64,000 bases of DNA from Streptomyces sp. NBC_00683 (lineage in GTDB: Bacteria; Actinomycetota; Actinomycetes; Streptomycetales; Streptomycetaceae). A program made the position numbers and the translations under genes. Positions 10,513 through 17,238 of the stretch are shown piece by piece. Below the pieces are notes generated by a model. It did not search any database. It was not told where the DNA came from and saw only the letters and a list, made by a program, of their open reading frames with translations. The stretch spans positions 5,146,001 to 5,210,000 of the forward strand of contig NZ_CP109013.1 in the NCBI RefSeq assembly GCF_036226745.1, in the 5' to 3' direction. Each line of letters begins with the position of its first letter. The stretch's first letter is position 1.

Positions 10513-10857
10513 GCCGGATTTCCGGGCTTCGCGAAACCGGTACGAGCGCGACACGTGCACGCAGCACCGGCTTAACACGGCTCCGGCACAGTAGTGGATG
10601 TCGGCAGGGGAAACCCCGCCGGCACCAGATACGGCGACACGGACTACGGAGCGGCTCCCGGACCTCCACCGTCGCCAGGACGCGATACCCGGCCCTGACC
10701 CGGGAGCGCGTCCCTCGCGGGGACCGCCGTCGTCCCGCCCTCCGGGAAACCGGGGGTGCGGCGGTCCCCGCGACATATCCATGCGCGGAGATCGCTGCGA
10801 TCCGTGGCACGCGGATGCGAGCGGACCGGCGGCACTCGCCCCCGCAGCCCGCAGCCG
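10513..10857. other. 345-base gap with structured inverted repeats, no supported gene
   Basis: Open frames here are low-complexity and antisense to each other, and none has a convincing start. A small hairpin (GGCAGGGG-aaa-CCCCGCC, 10603-10620) lies 90 bases after the cystathionine beta-synthase stop and may terminate it. A larger nested hairpin follows at 10716-10772 and is listed separately. Confidence 0.5.
10716..10772. repeat. Nested inverted repeat with inner GAAA-loop hairpin
   Basis: Perfect 14-bp arms CGCGGGGACCGCCG (10716-10729) and CGGCGGTCCCCGCG (10759-10772) enclose a 29-base loop. That loop itself holds CCGG-GAAA-CCGG (10742-10753), a small hairpin with a GNRA-type tetraloop. 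It could be part of a small RNA, an unusual terminator or a cruciform. Transcription strand is unknown. Confidence 0.6.
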
Positions 10858-11283
10858 TCAGGCCTCCCAGTCGGACGAGGTCCTCCCGCGCTGCTTGTCC
10901 CGGAACCACGGCCACCCACGGGCGGCGTGCACCGCGTTCACCCCGACGATCCCGAGCCAGGCCACGACGAGCCCGTCGATCCCGGCATTCGCGACGCCGA
11001 TCGCCGACAGCGGGATGGCCAGCACCAGCGAGACGACCCCGAAGCCGAAGCGCTCCCCGAAGGTCCCGCCCGTCCGGACAGGCTGCGTACCGCCCCGGGC
11101 GACCACCATCTGCTGCTCGGCGAAATGCCGCCGCACCCGCCGGTCGAGGGTGCCGTCGAGCCGCTGCTCGACCTTCTCCAGGAACGAGTCGATGAGTGCG
11201 GACTCGTATTCGGGGCCCAGCTCGCTACGGGCCTGCAGGGTCGCGTCGAGCTCTCGCTTGAGCTCGGAGTCACGGGCTTCCAT
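10858..11283 (-). CDS. Small membrane protein, 2TM-type hypothetical
   Basis: A 141-residue protein beginning MEARDSELKRELDATLQ. The first 75 residues are charged and helical, probably coiled coil. Two hydrophobic helices follow (around GFGVVSLVLAIPLSAIG and IDGLVVAWLGIVGVNAV), then a short basic tail. The function is unknown. The ATG at 11283 is chosen because codon bias and sequence complexity become protein-like from there; the longer frame to 11616 is arginine/serine-rich and antisense to the next gene. It is divergent from the mycothiol-dependent-type enzyme gene. Confidence 0.75.
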   Translation of the reverse strand: MEARDSELKRELDATLQARSELGPEYESALIDSFLEKVEQRLDGTLDRRVRRHFAEQQMVVARGGTQPVRTGGTFGERFGFGVVSLVLAIPLSAIGVANAGIDGLVVAWLGIVGVNAVHAARGWPWFRDKQRGRTSSDWEA

Positions 11284-11437
11284 GCGTCCTACGGTACGAA
11301 TCGCGGGCGCCCGGGTCAGTGGGGTTAGCCCCCCTGTTTCCGCCCGTGTCCCTGCCGGGCGGGACGGCTCATCCCCATGCCGGGCGGGGCCGGGCTCATC
11401 GGCGTAGCGTTGACCGGGCGAAGAGGGGAGCCGGTTC

Positions 11438-12244
11438 ATGACCACCGCGACACCTTCCGCCCGCACCATCCCCCGCACGTCCGAGGAGCGGGCGCGTGAG
11501 GTCAACGAGGCAGAGCTCCGCGCCACGCTGTCCACCTTCCGGGAGCTGTCCGACGAGGACTGGCAGCGCCCGACGACCTGCACGGGCTGGACGGTCCGCG
11601 ACATGCTCGCCCACATCGTCGGCCAGTACGAGGAGCTCCCCAGGCCCTGGGTCTCCGTACGGCGGATCCGGCAGGCGGGGCGGACTCATCCGCACCTGGG
11701 CCGGCTCGACGGTCACAACGAGAGCCAGATCGAGGACAGGCGGGCCGTGCCGGGCAGGGAGCTGATCGGCGCCCTCGCCCACTACGCCCCCCAGGGCCTG
11801 CGCGCACTGCGCCGCGTACCCGCGCCCGTCCGCCGGAAGATGCGGCTCAGCCTGCTCTACCCGGAGGCCAGGGCCCTTCCCGACGACTCGATGGACTACC
11901 TGAACCGGGTGCTCATCGCCCGGGACACCTGGATGCACCGGGTGGAGCTCAGCGACGCGACGGGAGCGGAGCTGCTCCTCGACGGGCACGACCGCGAGAT
12001 CGTGGACCAGGTGGTGCTCGACCTCGCGCTCGCCTGGACCGGCCCCGCGGTGGAGATCGACCTCCACGGCCCCGCGGGCGGCAACTGCCTCCTCCTGGGC
12101 ATCGGCGCCCCCGCGGCGAGGCTCCGCGCGGACGCGATCACCTTCGCCCGCCATGTGTCGGGCCGCCCTCCGCGCGGGCCGCTGGAGCTGGACGGCGACG
12201 ACGACGCGCGGGCGGCGCTCATGGCGGCGCGTGTCGTGTTCTGA
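11438..12244 (+). CDS. Maleylpyruvate isomerase/MDMPI-family mycothiol-dependent enzyme
   Basis: A 268-residue protein of the TIGR03083/MDMPI_N group, DinB-like metalloproteins that often use mycothiol. Residues 25-75 hold the typical start of the domain (LSDEDWQRPTTCTGWTVRDMLAHIVG), where TGW and the AH(I/L) histidine are conserved and the histidine binds metal. DTWMHRVEL near residue 170 supplies a second metal ligand pattern. A C-terminal domain follows. The reaction is unknown, since family members include isomerases and other thiol-dependent enzymes. ATG start at 11438; monocistronic. Confidence 0.88.
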   Translation: MTTATPSARTIPRTSEERAREVNEAELRATLSTFRELSDEDWQRPTTCTGWTVRDMLAHIVGQYEELPRPWVSVRRIRQAGRTHPHLGRLDGHNESQIEDRRAVPGRELIGALAHYAPQGLRALRRVPAPVRRKMRLSLLYPEARALPDDSMDYLNRVLIARDTWMHRVELSDATGAELLLDGHDREIVDQVVLDLALAWTGPAVEIDLHGPAGGNCLLLGIGAPAARLRADAITFARHVSGRPPRGPLELDGDDDARAALMAARVVF

Positions 12245-12319
12245 CCCCCGTGCGTGGCAACTCGGCTATGTAGGCTGCTTGTTGACCTTGCAGTGCGTTC
12301 GACTCCATGAGGAGACCCA

Positions 12320-13144
12320 GTGGCCGAGCAGCCGATGCCTTCCGATGCGCCCGAGCAGCACGCGAGGATCAACACCACGCAGCCGCATACGGCTCGTATC
12401 TGGAACTACTGGCTCGGCGGCAAGGACAACTACCCGGTCGACCAGGCGGCCGGCGACCAGATACGGACACTGCACCCCGGCATCGGTGACTACGCGCAGG
12501 CCGACCGGCTGTTCCTCGGGCGGGCCGTGCGGCACATGGTCGCCGACTGCGGCATCCGGCAGTTCCTCGACATAGGAACCGGCCTGCCCACGGCCGACAA
12601 CACCCACGAGGTGGCCCAGCGGCTGGCGCCCGAGTCCCGCATCGTCTACGTCGACAACGACCCGCTGGTGCTCGCCCACGCGCGCGCCCTGCTCACCAGT
12701 ACGCCCGAGGGGAGGACCGACTACCTCGACGAGGACCTGCGCAACATCGACCGCATCCTGGAGCACGCGGCGAAGACGCTGGACTTCAGCGAGCCTGTGG
12801 CGCTCGTCCTGCTCGGCGTGGTCATCTTCCTCGAGGACAGCGAGGAGGCGTACGGAACCGTGCGCCGCCTGATGGACCGCCTGCCGTCCGGGAGCCACCT
12901 GATCCTCTCCCATACGATCACGGATCCGGCGATGCCCGATGTGGACGCGGCGGTGGCGTTCTGGAACGAGCACGGAACCCCGAAGCTGACCCAGCGCACC
13001 CCTGACCAGGTCGCCCGGTTCTTCGACGGCCTGGAGCTCCTGGACCCGGGCGTGGTGTCGTGCAACCGGTGGCGTCCCGATGCGGACACGGACGGCCTGC
13101 CGGACGAGGTGGCCATGTTCAGTGGAGTCGCACGCAAGCCCTGA
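12320..13144 (+). CDS. SAM-dependent methyltransferase, DUF574 (Methyltransf_19) family
   Basis: A 274-residue predicted methyltransferase of the DUF574/PF04672 family, which is expanded in Streptomyces. The family-specific opening HTARIWNYWLGGKDNYPVDQAAGDQ is seen in full (residues 21-45). The SAM site is LDIGTGLPT, with an acidic VYVDNDPLV at strand 2. The substrate is unknown. The GTG at 12320 has a GGAG site 6-9 bases upstream. The gene ends at a hairpin (13159-13180) and appears monocistronic. Confidence 0.93.
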   Translation: MAEQPMPSDAPEQHARINTTQPHTARIWNYWLGGKDNYPVDQAAGDQIRTLHPGIGDYAQADRLFLGRAVRHMVADCGIRQFLDIGTGLPTADNTHEVAQRLAPESRIVYVDNDPLVLAHARALLTSTPEGRTDYLDEDLRNIDRILEHAAKTLDFSEPVALVLLGVVIFLEDSEEAYGTVRRLMDRLPSGSHLILSHTITDPAMPDVDAAVAFWNEHGTPKLTQRTPDQVARFFDGLELLDPGVVSCNRWRPDADTDGLPDEVAMFSGVARKP

Positions 13145-13158
13145 GGGTGTCGCTCGAA

Positions 13159-13180
13159 GGACCGTCCCGGACGACGGTCC
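13159..13180 (+). terminator. Hairpin terminator after the DUF574 gene
   Basis: GGACCGTC-cCGGAC-GACGGTCC forms an 8-bp stem 15 bases after the stop. Its last base is shared with the palindrome that follows. Confidence 0.6.
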
Positions 13181-13197
13181 TGTATATGGACATACAG
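13180..13197 (+). promoter_or_regulatory. Palindromic candidate operator upstream of the RpiR gene
   Basis: CTGTATATGGACATACAG is an 18-base near-palindrome (arms CTGTAT/ATACAG) 65 bases upstream of the RpiR regulator start. It is AT-rich against the local background. Autoregulation by the RpiR protein is a natural reading but is inference. Confidence 0.45.
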
Positions 13198-13261
13198 TCC
13201 GCTTGCTGGCTGAATAGATTCGTCGGCGCCGTGCGGTGCGACGGATTCCGGAGGGACCAGC

Positions 13262-14110
13262 ATGAACGGGAGCAGCCCGGCTGCGCGCTTGCAGCGGCTC
13301 TTCGAAGGGCAGCGGCTCACGCCCACCCAGCGGCGGATCGCGCACTCCATGGTGCGGCGGGCCGCCGACGCTCCCTTCCTGTCCAGTGTGGAGCTGGCCG
13401 AGCTGGCCGGGGTCAGCCAGCCGTCCGTTACCCGGTTCGCCGTCGCGCTCGGCTTCGACGGGTATCCGGCCCTCCGCAAGCACCTGCGAGAGGTCGCACC
13501 GGACGGAGCGGCCGGCGGGGGTGGCGTGGAGGAGACCCTCAACGAGTACCAGCAGGCGGTCCGGGCGGAGATCGAGAACCTGCAGCACCTGGCCGAACTC
13601 CTCGCCGATCAGGGCCCGGTGGAGCGGGCGGGCCGGTTGCTGGCCGGATCGCGCCCGCTGCCCGTGCTGGGCCTGCGGGCGGCCTCGTCGCAGGCGCGGG
13701 GGTTCGGGTACTTCGCCGCCAAGGTGCACCCGGACGTCCGCGTGCTCGACGAGGGCGGCAGCATGCTGCACGACCGGATCGACGCCGCCCGGCGGGCGGG
13801 GGCCACTGCGCTGATGTGTTTCGCGCTGCCCCGGCATCCGAGGGAGGTCGTGGACGCGCTCGGGTACGCGCAGGCGCAGGGGCTGACCGTCGTGACCGTT
13901 GCCGATTCGGCCTTCGCCCCGGTGGCCAAGCACAGCGACGTGCTGATTCCGGCCGCCGTCGGGACCGGGCTCGCCTTCGACACGGCCTGTGCGCCGATGC
14001 TGCTGGGGCGGGTGCTGCTGGAGGCGATGTGCGACGGGCTGCCGGAGGCGCAGGCCCGGCTGGAGGAGTTCGACGCGCGGGCGGCGGCGCGGGGGCTGTT
14101 CGTCGAGTAG
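13262..14110 (+). CDS. MurR/RpiR family transcriptional regulator
   Basis: A 282-residue regulator. The N-terminal HTH_6 domain (residues 15-85) reads LTPTQRRIAHSMVRRA...VELAELAGVSQPSVTRFAVALGFDGYPALRKHLRE, the standard RpiR recognition-helix region. Residues 120-270 form a SIS sugar-phosphate-binding domain (LPVLGLRAASSQARGFGYF, VADSAFAPVAKHSDVLI). Such proteins sense phosphosugars or small metabolites. The gene is monocistronic and lies 3 kb upstream of the hut operon; a role in hut control is possible, but nothing local proves it. ATG at 13262 with GGAGGGA upstream. Confidence 0.92.
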   Translation: MNGSSPAARLQRLFEGQRLTPTQRRIAHSMVRRAADAPFLSSVELAELAGVSQPSVTRFAVALGFDGYPALRKHLREVAPDGAAGGGGVEETLNEYQQAVRAEIENLQHLAELLADQGPVERAGRLLAGSRPLPVLGLRAASSQARGFGYFAAKVHPDVRVLDEGGSMLHDRIDAARRAGATALMCFALPRHPREVVDALGYAQAQGLTVVTVADSAFAPVAKHSDVLIPAAVGTGLAFDTACAPMLLGRVLLEAMCDGLPEAQARLEEFDARAAARGLFVE

Positions 14111-14221
14111 GGATCCGCTGACTGCCCTCGTTTTTTGGCGATTCTCAGGTGTCGCTCATCTGTGCCCATTAATCTCCGCGCCCAGGAAGGTCCACAGGGA
14201 GTCGTGGAGAGGGGTACGGAC

Positions 14222-14791
14222 GTGGGGCGCGGAGCGCAGTCGTTGGCGAGGGTGGCCGTGATCGTGCGGGCGGGGGCGGCACCTCTGTGGTGGCCGGGCC
14301 TGCTGGCGGCGGCAGTCGGGGCATTCGTACCGGGGCTGACCGGGCGGCGGGTCGGGCTGCTGGCCGGGGCGGCGCTTTTCCTCGTGGCCGCGGCCGTGGT
14401 GGCTCTGCTGCGTACGGGGCGGTACGCGGAGCTCGCCGAGGGGGCCGCACGGGCCGGACGGAGCGACTTCCTGCAGGACCGGGCCGTGACCGTGCGGAAC
14501 TGGCGGCGGGGGCACCGGTGGTGGCTGCTGGGGGCGTTCGTGGCGGCCGTGGCGAGCGGTTTCCTCGTGCCGGGGGCCGGCGGGCTCGTGCTCGCCGGGT
14601 CCGGGGCCGGGCTCTGGGCCAAGGCCGTGCGGATCGGGCGGCGGGAGCGGCGGGACGACGTCCTGTACTGGGTGCGCACCGACTGGGTGGTGCGCGGCAG
14701 GCCCGCGGGCAAGCAGGTGAAGGCGTACCGGACGACCGGGCCCGCGGCGGGCGACGCCGCGCCCGGAGGGGCGCGGCGTCGCAGCCGCTGA
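14222..14791 (+). CDS. Hypothetical membrane protein with four predicted helices
   Basis: A 189-residue protein starting at GTG 14222 (GAGAGG about 10 bases upstream). Hydrophobic segments occur around APLWWPGLLAAAVGAF, VGLLAGAALFLVAAAVVALL, WWLLGAFVAAVASGFLV and GLVLAGSGAGLWAKAV, with basic loops and a basic tail. The function is unknown. The start is uncertain because the frame is open further upstream to 14135. Its last 40 bases form a 14-bp hairpin, and it converges on the Roadblock operon with a gap of only ten bases. Confidence 0.6.
   Translation: MGRGAQSLARVAVIVRAGAAPLWWPGLLAAAVGAFVPGLTGRRVGLLAGAALFLVAAAVVALLRTGRYAELAEGAARAGRSDFLQDRAVTVRNWRRGHRWWLLGAFVAAVASGFLVPGAGGLVLAGSGAGLWAKAVRIGRRERRDDVLYWVRTDWVVRGRPAGKQVKAYRTTGPAAGDAAPGGARRRSR
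14751..14782. terminator. Bidirectional hairpin inside the 3' end of a coding region
   Basis: Perfect 14-bp arms GCGACGCCGCGCCC (14751-14764) and GGGCGCGGCGTCGC (14769-14782) with loop GGAG lie within the last codons of the membrane-protein gene. They are 20 bases beyond the stop of the leftward Roadblock operon, so the hairpin can serve both transcripts. Confidence 0.55.
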
Positions 14792-14801
14792 TGCCGGGGC
14801 G

Positions 14802-15176
14802 TCAGACCTCCAGTTCGGCTTCGATCTTCTTCAGCTGGTGGCGGGCCATCGCCAGGTTGGCGCGGCCCGAGTCCAGTACCAGGTAGAGGAACAGGCCGTT
14901 GTTGCCGCGGGTCTTGAGCAGGCGGATCAGGTGGTACTGGCCGCTGAGGGTGATCAGGATGTCCTCGATCTCTTCCTTGATCCCCAGGTGCTCCATCGTG
15001 CGGAGCTTGGCGCGTACGACGTCGGTGTTGCCCGCTGCCGCGACATCCAGGTTGAAGTCCTTGCCACCGCCGAGGGTGCCGAGTGCCATGCCGCTGGTGT
15101 AGTCGACGAGTGCGACACCGAGGGTGCCCTCGATCGACGTCATCGCGTCCTTCAGTGACGCTTCGGTGTTGGCCAT
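14802..15176 (-). CDS. Roadblock/LC7 domain protein (third Roadblock of the operon)
   Basis: A 124-residue single-domain Roadblock/LC7 protein, similar in size to MglB-like regulators of small GTPases. The pattern GVALVDYTSGMALGTLGGG followed by DILITLSGQYHLIRLL and the helix LDSGRANLAMARHQLKKIE is shared with the first Roadblock gene of the operon, so the two are paralogues. It is the last gene of the leftward operon, 50 bases after the preceding gene. It has no TTA codon, unlike its two paralogues. No GTPase gene is adjacent. ATG at 15176 with an AGGAA ribosome site. Confidence 0.9.
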   Translation of the reverse strand: MANTEASLKDAMTSIEGTLGVALVDYTSGMALGTLGGGKDFNLDVAAAGNTDVVRAKLRTMEHLGIKEEIEDILITLSGQYHLIRLLKTRGNNGLFLYLVLDSGRANLAMARHQLKKIEAELEV

Positions 15177-15226
15177 GAGTGCTCGTTCCTTTCCTGGCCG
15201 GCCCGGGCGGGCCGGATTCGTGTGTG

Positions 15227-15691
15227 TCAGCTGGGGTCTTGTGTGGGGCGACGGGGGAGTGCGCGGGCCTGCGGGGCGCGTGCCGGGGGCGCGGGGCGGT
15301 CGGCGCGCTCCAGCGCGGCGTCGACCACCTCACCGATGCGGGCGCCCGCGCGGCGTCCCTCCAGGTGCAGCCGGCCGACGTTGATGCGGTCCTCGGCCAG
15401 CAGGGTGAGTACGGCGGAGGCCCCTGCCGCGTACGTCGCGATGTAGCCGGTCTCGCCGCGGACCAGGAGTTCGCGGAAACCGCCGCGGCCGGTGGCGTCG
15501 GTCATCCGGATGGACACGCCGAGCGCGGCCGCGGTCAGCGCGGCGACGCCCTCGGCCTCGACACCCGGGGTGTCCTGGGCCAGCACCAGGCCGTCGGTAC
15601 TGGCCGCCAGCGCGCCGGACAGGAGCGGGACCCGGGCCCGTAACCGCTGGAGCTCGTCGAGGACATCCTGCACTTCGGCCTCGGGCACCAT
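15227..15691 (-). CDS. Roadblock/LC7 domain protein containing a TTA codon
   Basis: A 154-residue Roadblock/LC7 protein (LLSGALAASTDGLVLAQDT, FRELLVRGETGYIATYAAG), with a basic, proline-rich C-terminal tail of about 30 residues. Leu17 is encoded by TTA (15643-15641), so full translation should need the bldA tRNA. The ATG at 15691 has a strong GGAGGAG site. The fold resembles conservon CvnB proteins, but the histidine kinase, DUF742 and GTPase partners of conservons are absent. It follows the PATAN gene by 38 bases. Confidence 0.9.
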   Translation of the reverse strand: MVPEAEVQDVLDELQRLRARVPLLSGALAASTDGLVLAQDTPGVEAEGVAALTAAALGVSIRMTDATGRGGFRELLVRGETGYIATYAAGASAVLTLLAEDRINVGRLHLEGRRAGARIGEVVDAALERADRPAPPARAPQARALPRRPTQDPS

Positions 15692-15729
15692 CAGTTGTCT
15701 CCTCCCGGCACGCTGTCTGAGCGCGCGAA

Positions 15730-16536
15730 TCACAGGGCCTCCAATGCGTCTCTGAGCCGGCGCAGCAGGGCGACGTCGGGGTCGGCCGTGACCTCGGGCA
15801 GCGTGATCCGGCCGGCCGTGGCAGCGGATGGGGCCGAGGTCCGGCGGGCCGTGCCGACCAGTCCGGCCGCAGCGAGCCGGCGCAGGTCGACCAGGATGTG
15901 GAAGGCCGAGCGGCCCAGCTCCTGGGCGATGTCCGTGGCCGTACGCGCACCGTCCACCAGGTCCAGGACGCGGCGCTGGCGTGGCGGGACCGGGGCGTCG
16001 ACGGGGTGCGCCGCAGGGGTGAGCGGGGCACTGTCGGTGAGCGCGTCCGGCCAGATCCGGTCCAGCAGTTCCCGGCGCCGGAGCGTCTCGCGCTGCACGG
16101 CGTCCACGGGGACGGGGTGGACGGGGCCGATCCAGTGGGAGACCCCGTAGCGGAAGCGGGCCGGCGTGCGGGTCGGGGCCAGGGCGAAGAAGGCCGCGTC
16201 GTACAGCGCACCCAGGTGGCACAGCTCCAGAGCGCCGCCGGGCACCCGGCCGCTGTCCACGAGGTAGCGGCCGACCCGCTGTCCGGCGCCCGCCTGGGCG
16301 ACCGCGTCCCACCAGCCCTCGGTGCGCAGCGCTCCGCCGGTGATGAGCAGGACGTCGATCCCGGGTGTGGCGGGGCTTTCGGCGTGGACTATCTGGCCGT
16401 CGGCGAGGTACAGGGTGCCGCGGTCGCGCATCAATGCGCCGGTTGCGCGCTCGGCCGCGAGCCGCTGGAGCATGGGGGAGGGGACCGAAGGGGCGGTCTG
16501 TTCGGCGGTGTCCGGCCGGGTGGCGGTCGGTCTCAT
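15730..16536 (-). CDS. PATAN/DUF4388-like protein with C-terminal winged helix
   Basis: A 268-residue protein. Residues 20-130 match the PATAN/DUF4388 style (LAAERATGALMRDRGTLYLADGQIVHAES, a domain linked to bacterial signalling and gliding proteins). Residues 185-235 look like a winged helix (VLDLVDGARTATDIAQELGRSAFHILVDLRRLAAAGLV), so it may bind DNA or a protein partner. The ATG overlaps the stop of the upstream Roadblock gene (ATGA), which implies translational coupling to a gene that has a TTA codon. No catalytic residues are seen. Confidence 0.82.
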   Translation of the reverse strand: MRPTATRPDTAEQTAPSVPSPMLQRLAAERATGALMRDRGTLYLADGQIVHAESPATPGIDVLLITGGALRTEGWWDAVAQAGAGQRVGRYLVDSGRVPGGALELCHLGALYDAAFFALAPTRTPARFRYGVSHWIGPVHPVPVDAVQRETLRRRELLDRIWPDALTDSAPLTPAAHPVDAPVPPRQRRVLDLVDGARTATDIAQELGRSAFHILVDLRRLAAAGLVGTARRTSAPSAATAGRITLPEVTADPDVALLRRLRDALEAL

Positions 16537-16934
16537 GCCAGGACCAGCCGCTCCGCGATCTCGCCGAGCCGTATGCGGGCGAGGGCGAGGTTGCCTTCCG
16601 CGCGGTCCAGCCAGAGGTGCAGGAAGACGCTGCTGTCGAAGTCCGTCTCGACGAAACGGAGAATGTGGTAGCCGGGCGGGGTGGTGACGATGACGTCCTC
16701 GACGGCCGGTCCGGGCGGGGCGGATAAGTCCTGTGGTTGTGACTGCGCGAAGACCGGCTGTTCCGCGGCCATCCTCGCCACCTCGGCCGTCTCGGCGGCG
16801 GTCGCCTCATGGTCACCGCCGGGCGAGTCGCCGATGGTGCCGAGGGCGAGACCGCTCGTCCAGTCGACCACCGCGGCGCCCCGGGCACCGGGCAGCCTCA
16901 TGACTTCGAGCAGGCACTCGTCGATTCCGGGCAA
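16533..16934 (-). CDS. Roadblock/LC7 domain protein containing a TTA codon, first gene of the operon
   Basis: A 133-residue Roadblock/LC7 protein (GAAVVDWTSGLALGTIGDS, VEDVIVTTPPGYHILRFVE, LWLDRAEGNLALARIRLGEIAE). Compared with its paralogue at 14802 it carries an insertion of about 20 residues in the middle, and within that insertion Leu70 is encoded by TTA (16727-16725). TTG at 16934 is the likely start, with GGGAGGGGAG 7 bases upstream. It heads the leftward operon and its stop overlaps the next start, so bldA-limited translation could reduce the whole operon. Confidence 0.88.
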   Translation of the reverse strand: MPGIDECLLEVMRLPGARGAAVVDWTSGLALGTIGDSPGGDHEATAAETAEVARMAAEQPVFAQSQPQDLSAPPGPAVEDVIVTTPPGYHILRFVETDFDSSVFLHLWLDRAEGNLALARIRLGEIAERLVLA

Positions 16935-17156
16935 CGCGGACTCCCCTCCCGACGTGGCGTACGGCTGTAATGGAGAGGCTACGCAACGTGCTTGCGGCAG
17001 GTGGGAGTTCTGGCATTTTCCATTGGTACATGCGGTCGGCCGTGTAAAGGGGCTCCGGGCGGCGGTGCTCGCGCGGGGTTTCCTCCCCGGCCGGTGGTGG
17101 CCGCGCGGAGATTCCGGTCCGCCGGGCGGCCGGACCGGAAGGGCGGGCGCTCCCTG

Positions 17157-17185
17157 TTGACTAGGAGTATTCAGACCAGCAGGAT
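17157..17185 (+). promoter_or_regulatory. Promoter of the hut operon with overlapping inverted repeat
   Basis: TTGACT (17157-17162) and CAGGAT (17180-17185) with a 17-base spacer form a good housekeeping-type promoter 54 bases upstream of hutU. An inverted repeat TATTC/GAATA (17168-17172, 17188-17192) straddles the -10 element and is a candidate operator. Confidence 0.6.
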
Positions 17186-17238
17186 GTGAATAGAACAGTC
17201 ACAGGCAGGACGGTCGCAGTCGCGAGGAGGCATTCCCC

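Noticed and set aside
10598..11407. A plus-strand 269-codon frame across the gap and the small membrane-protein gene.
   Set aside because: Composition is proline/arginine/serine-rich without domains, and it opposes a gene with clear membrane helices.
13262..14110. Naming the RpiR gene as the hut regulator.
   Set aside because: It is 3 kb away, separated by five genes, and its upstream palindrome is not found at the hut promoter.
14802..16934. Reading the Roadblock operon as a standard conservon (cvn).
   Set aside because: Conservons have a sensor kinase, Roadblock, DUF742 and GTPase order; kinase, DUF742 and GTPase are absent here and there are three Roadblock genes.
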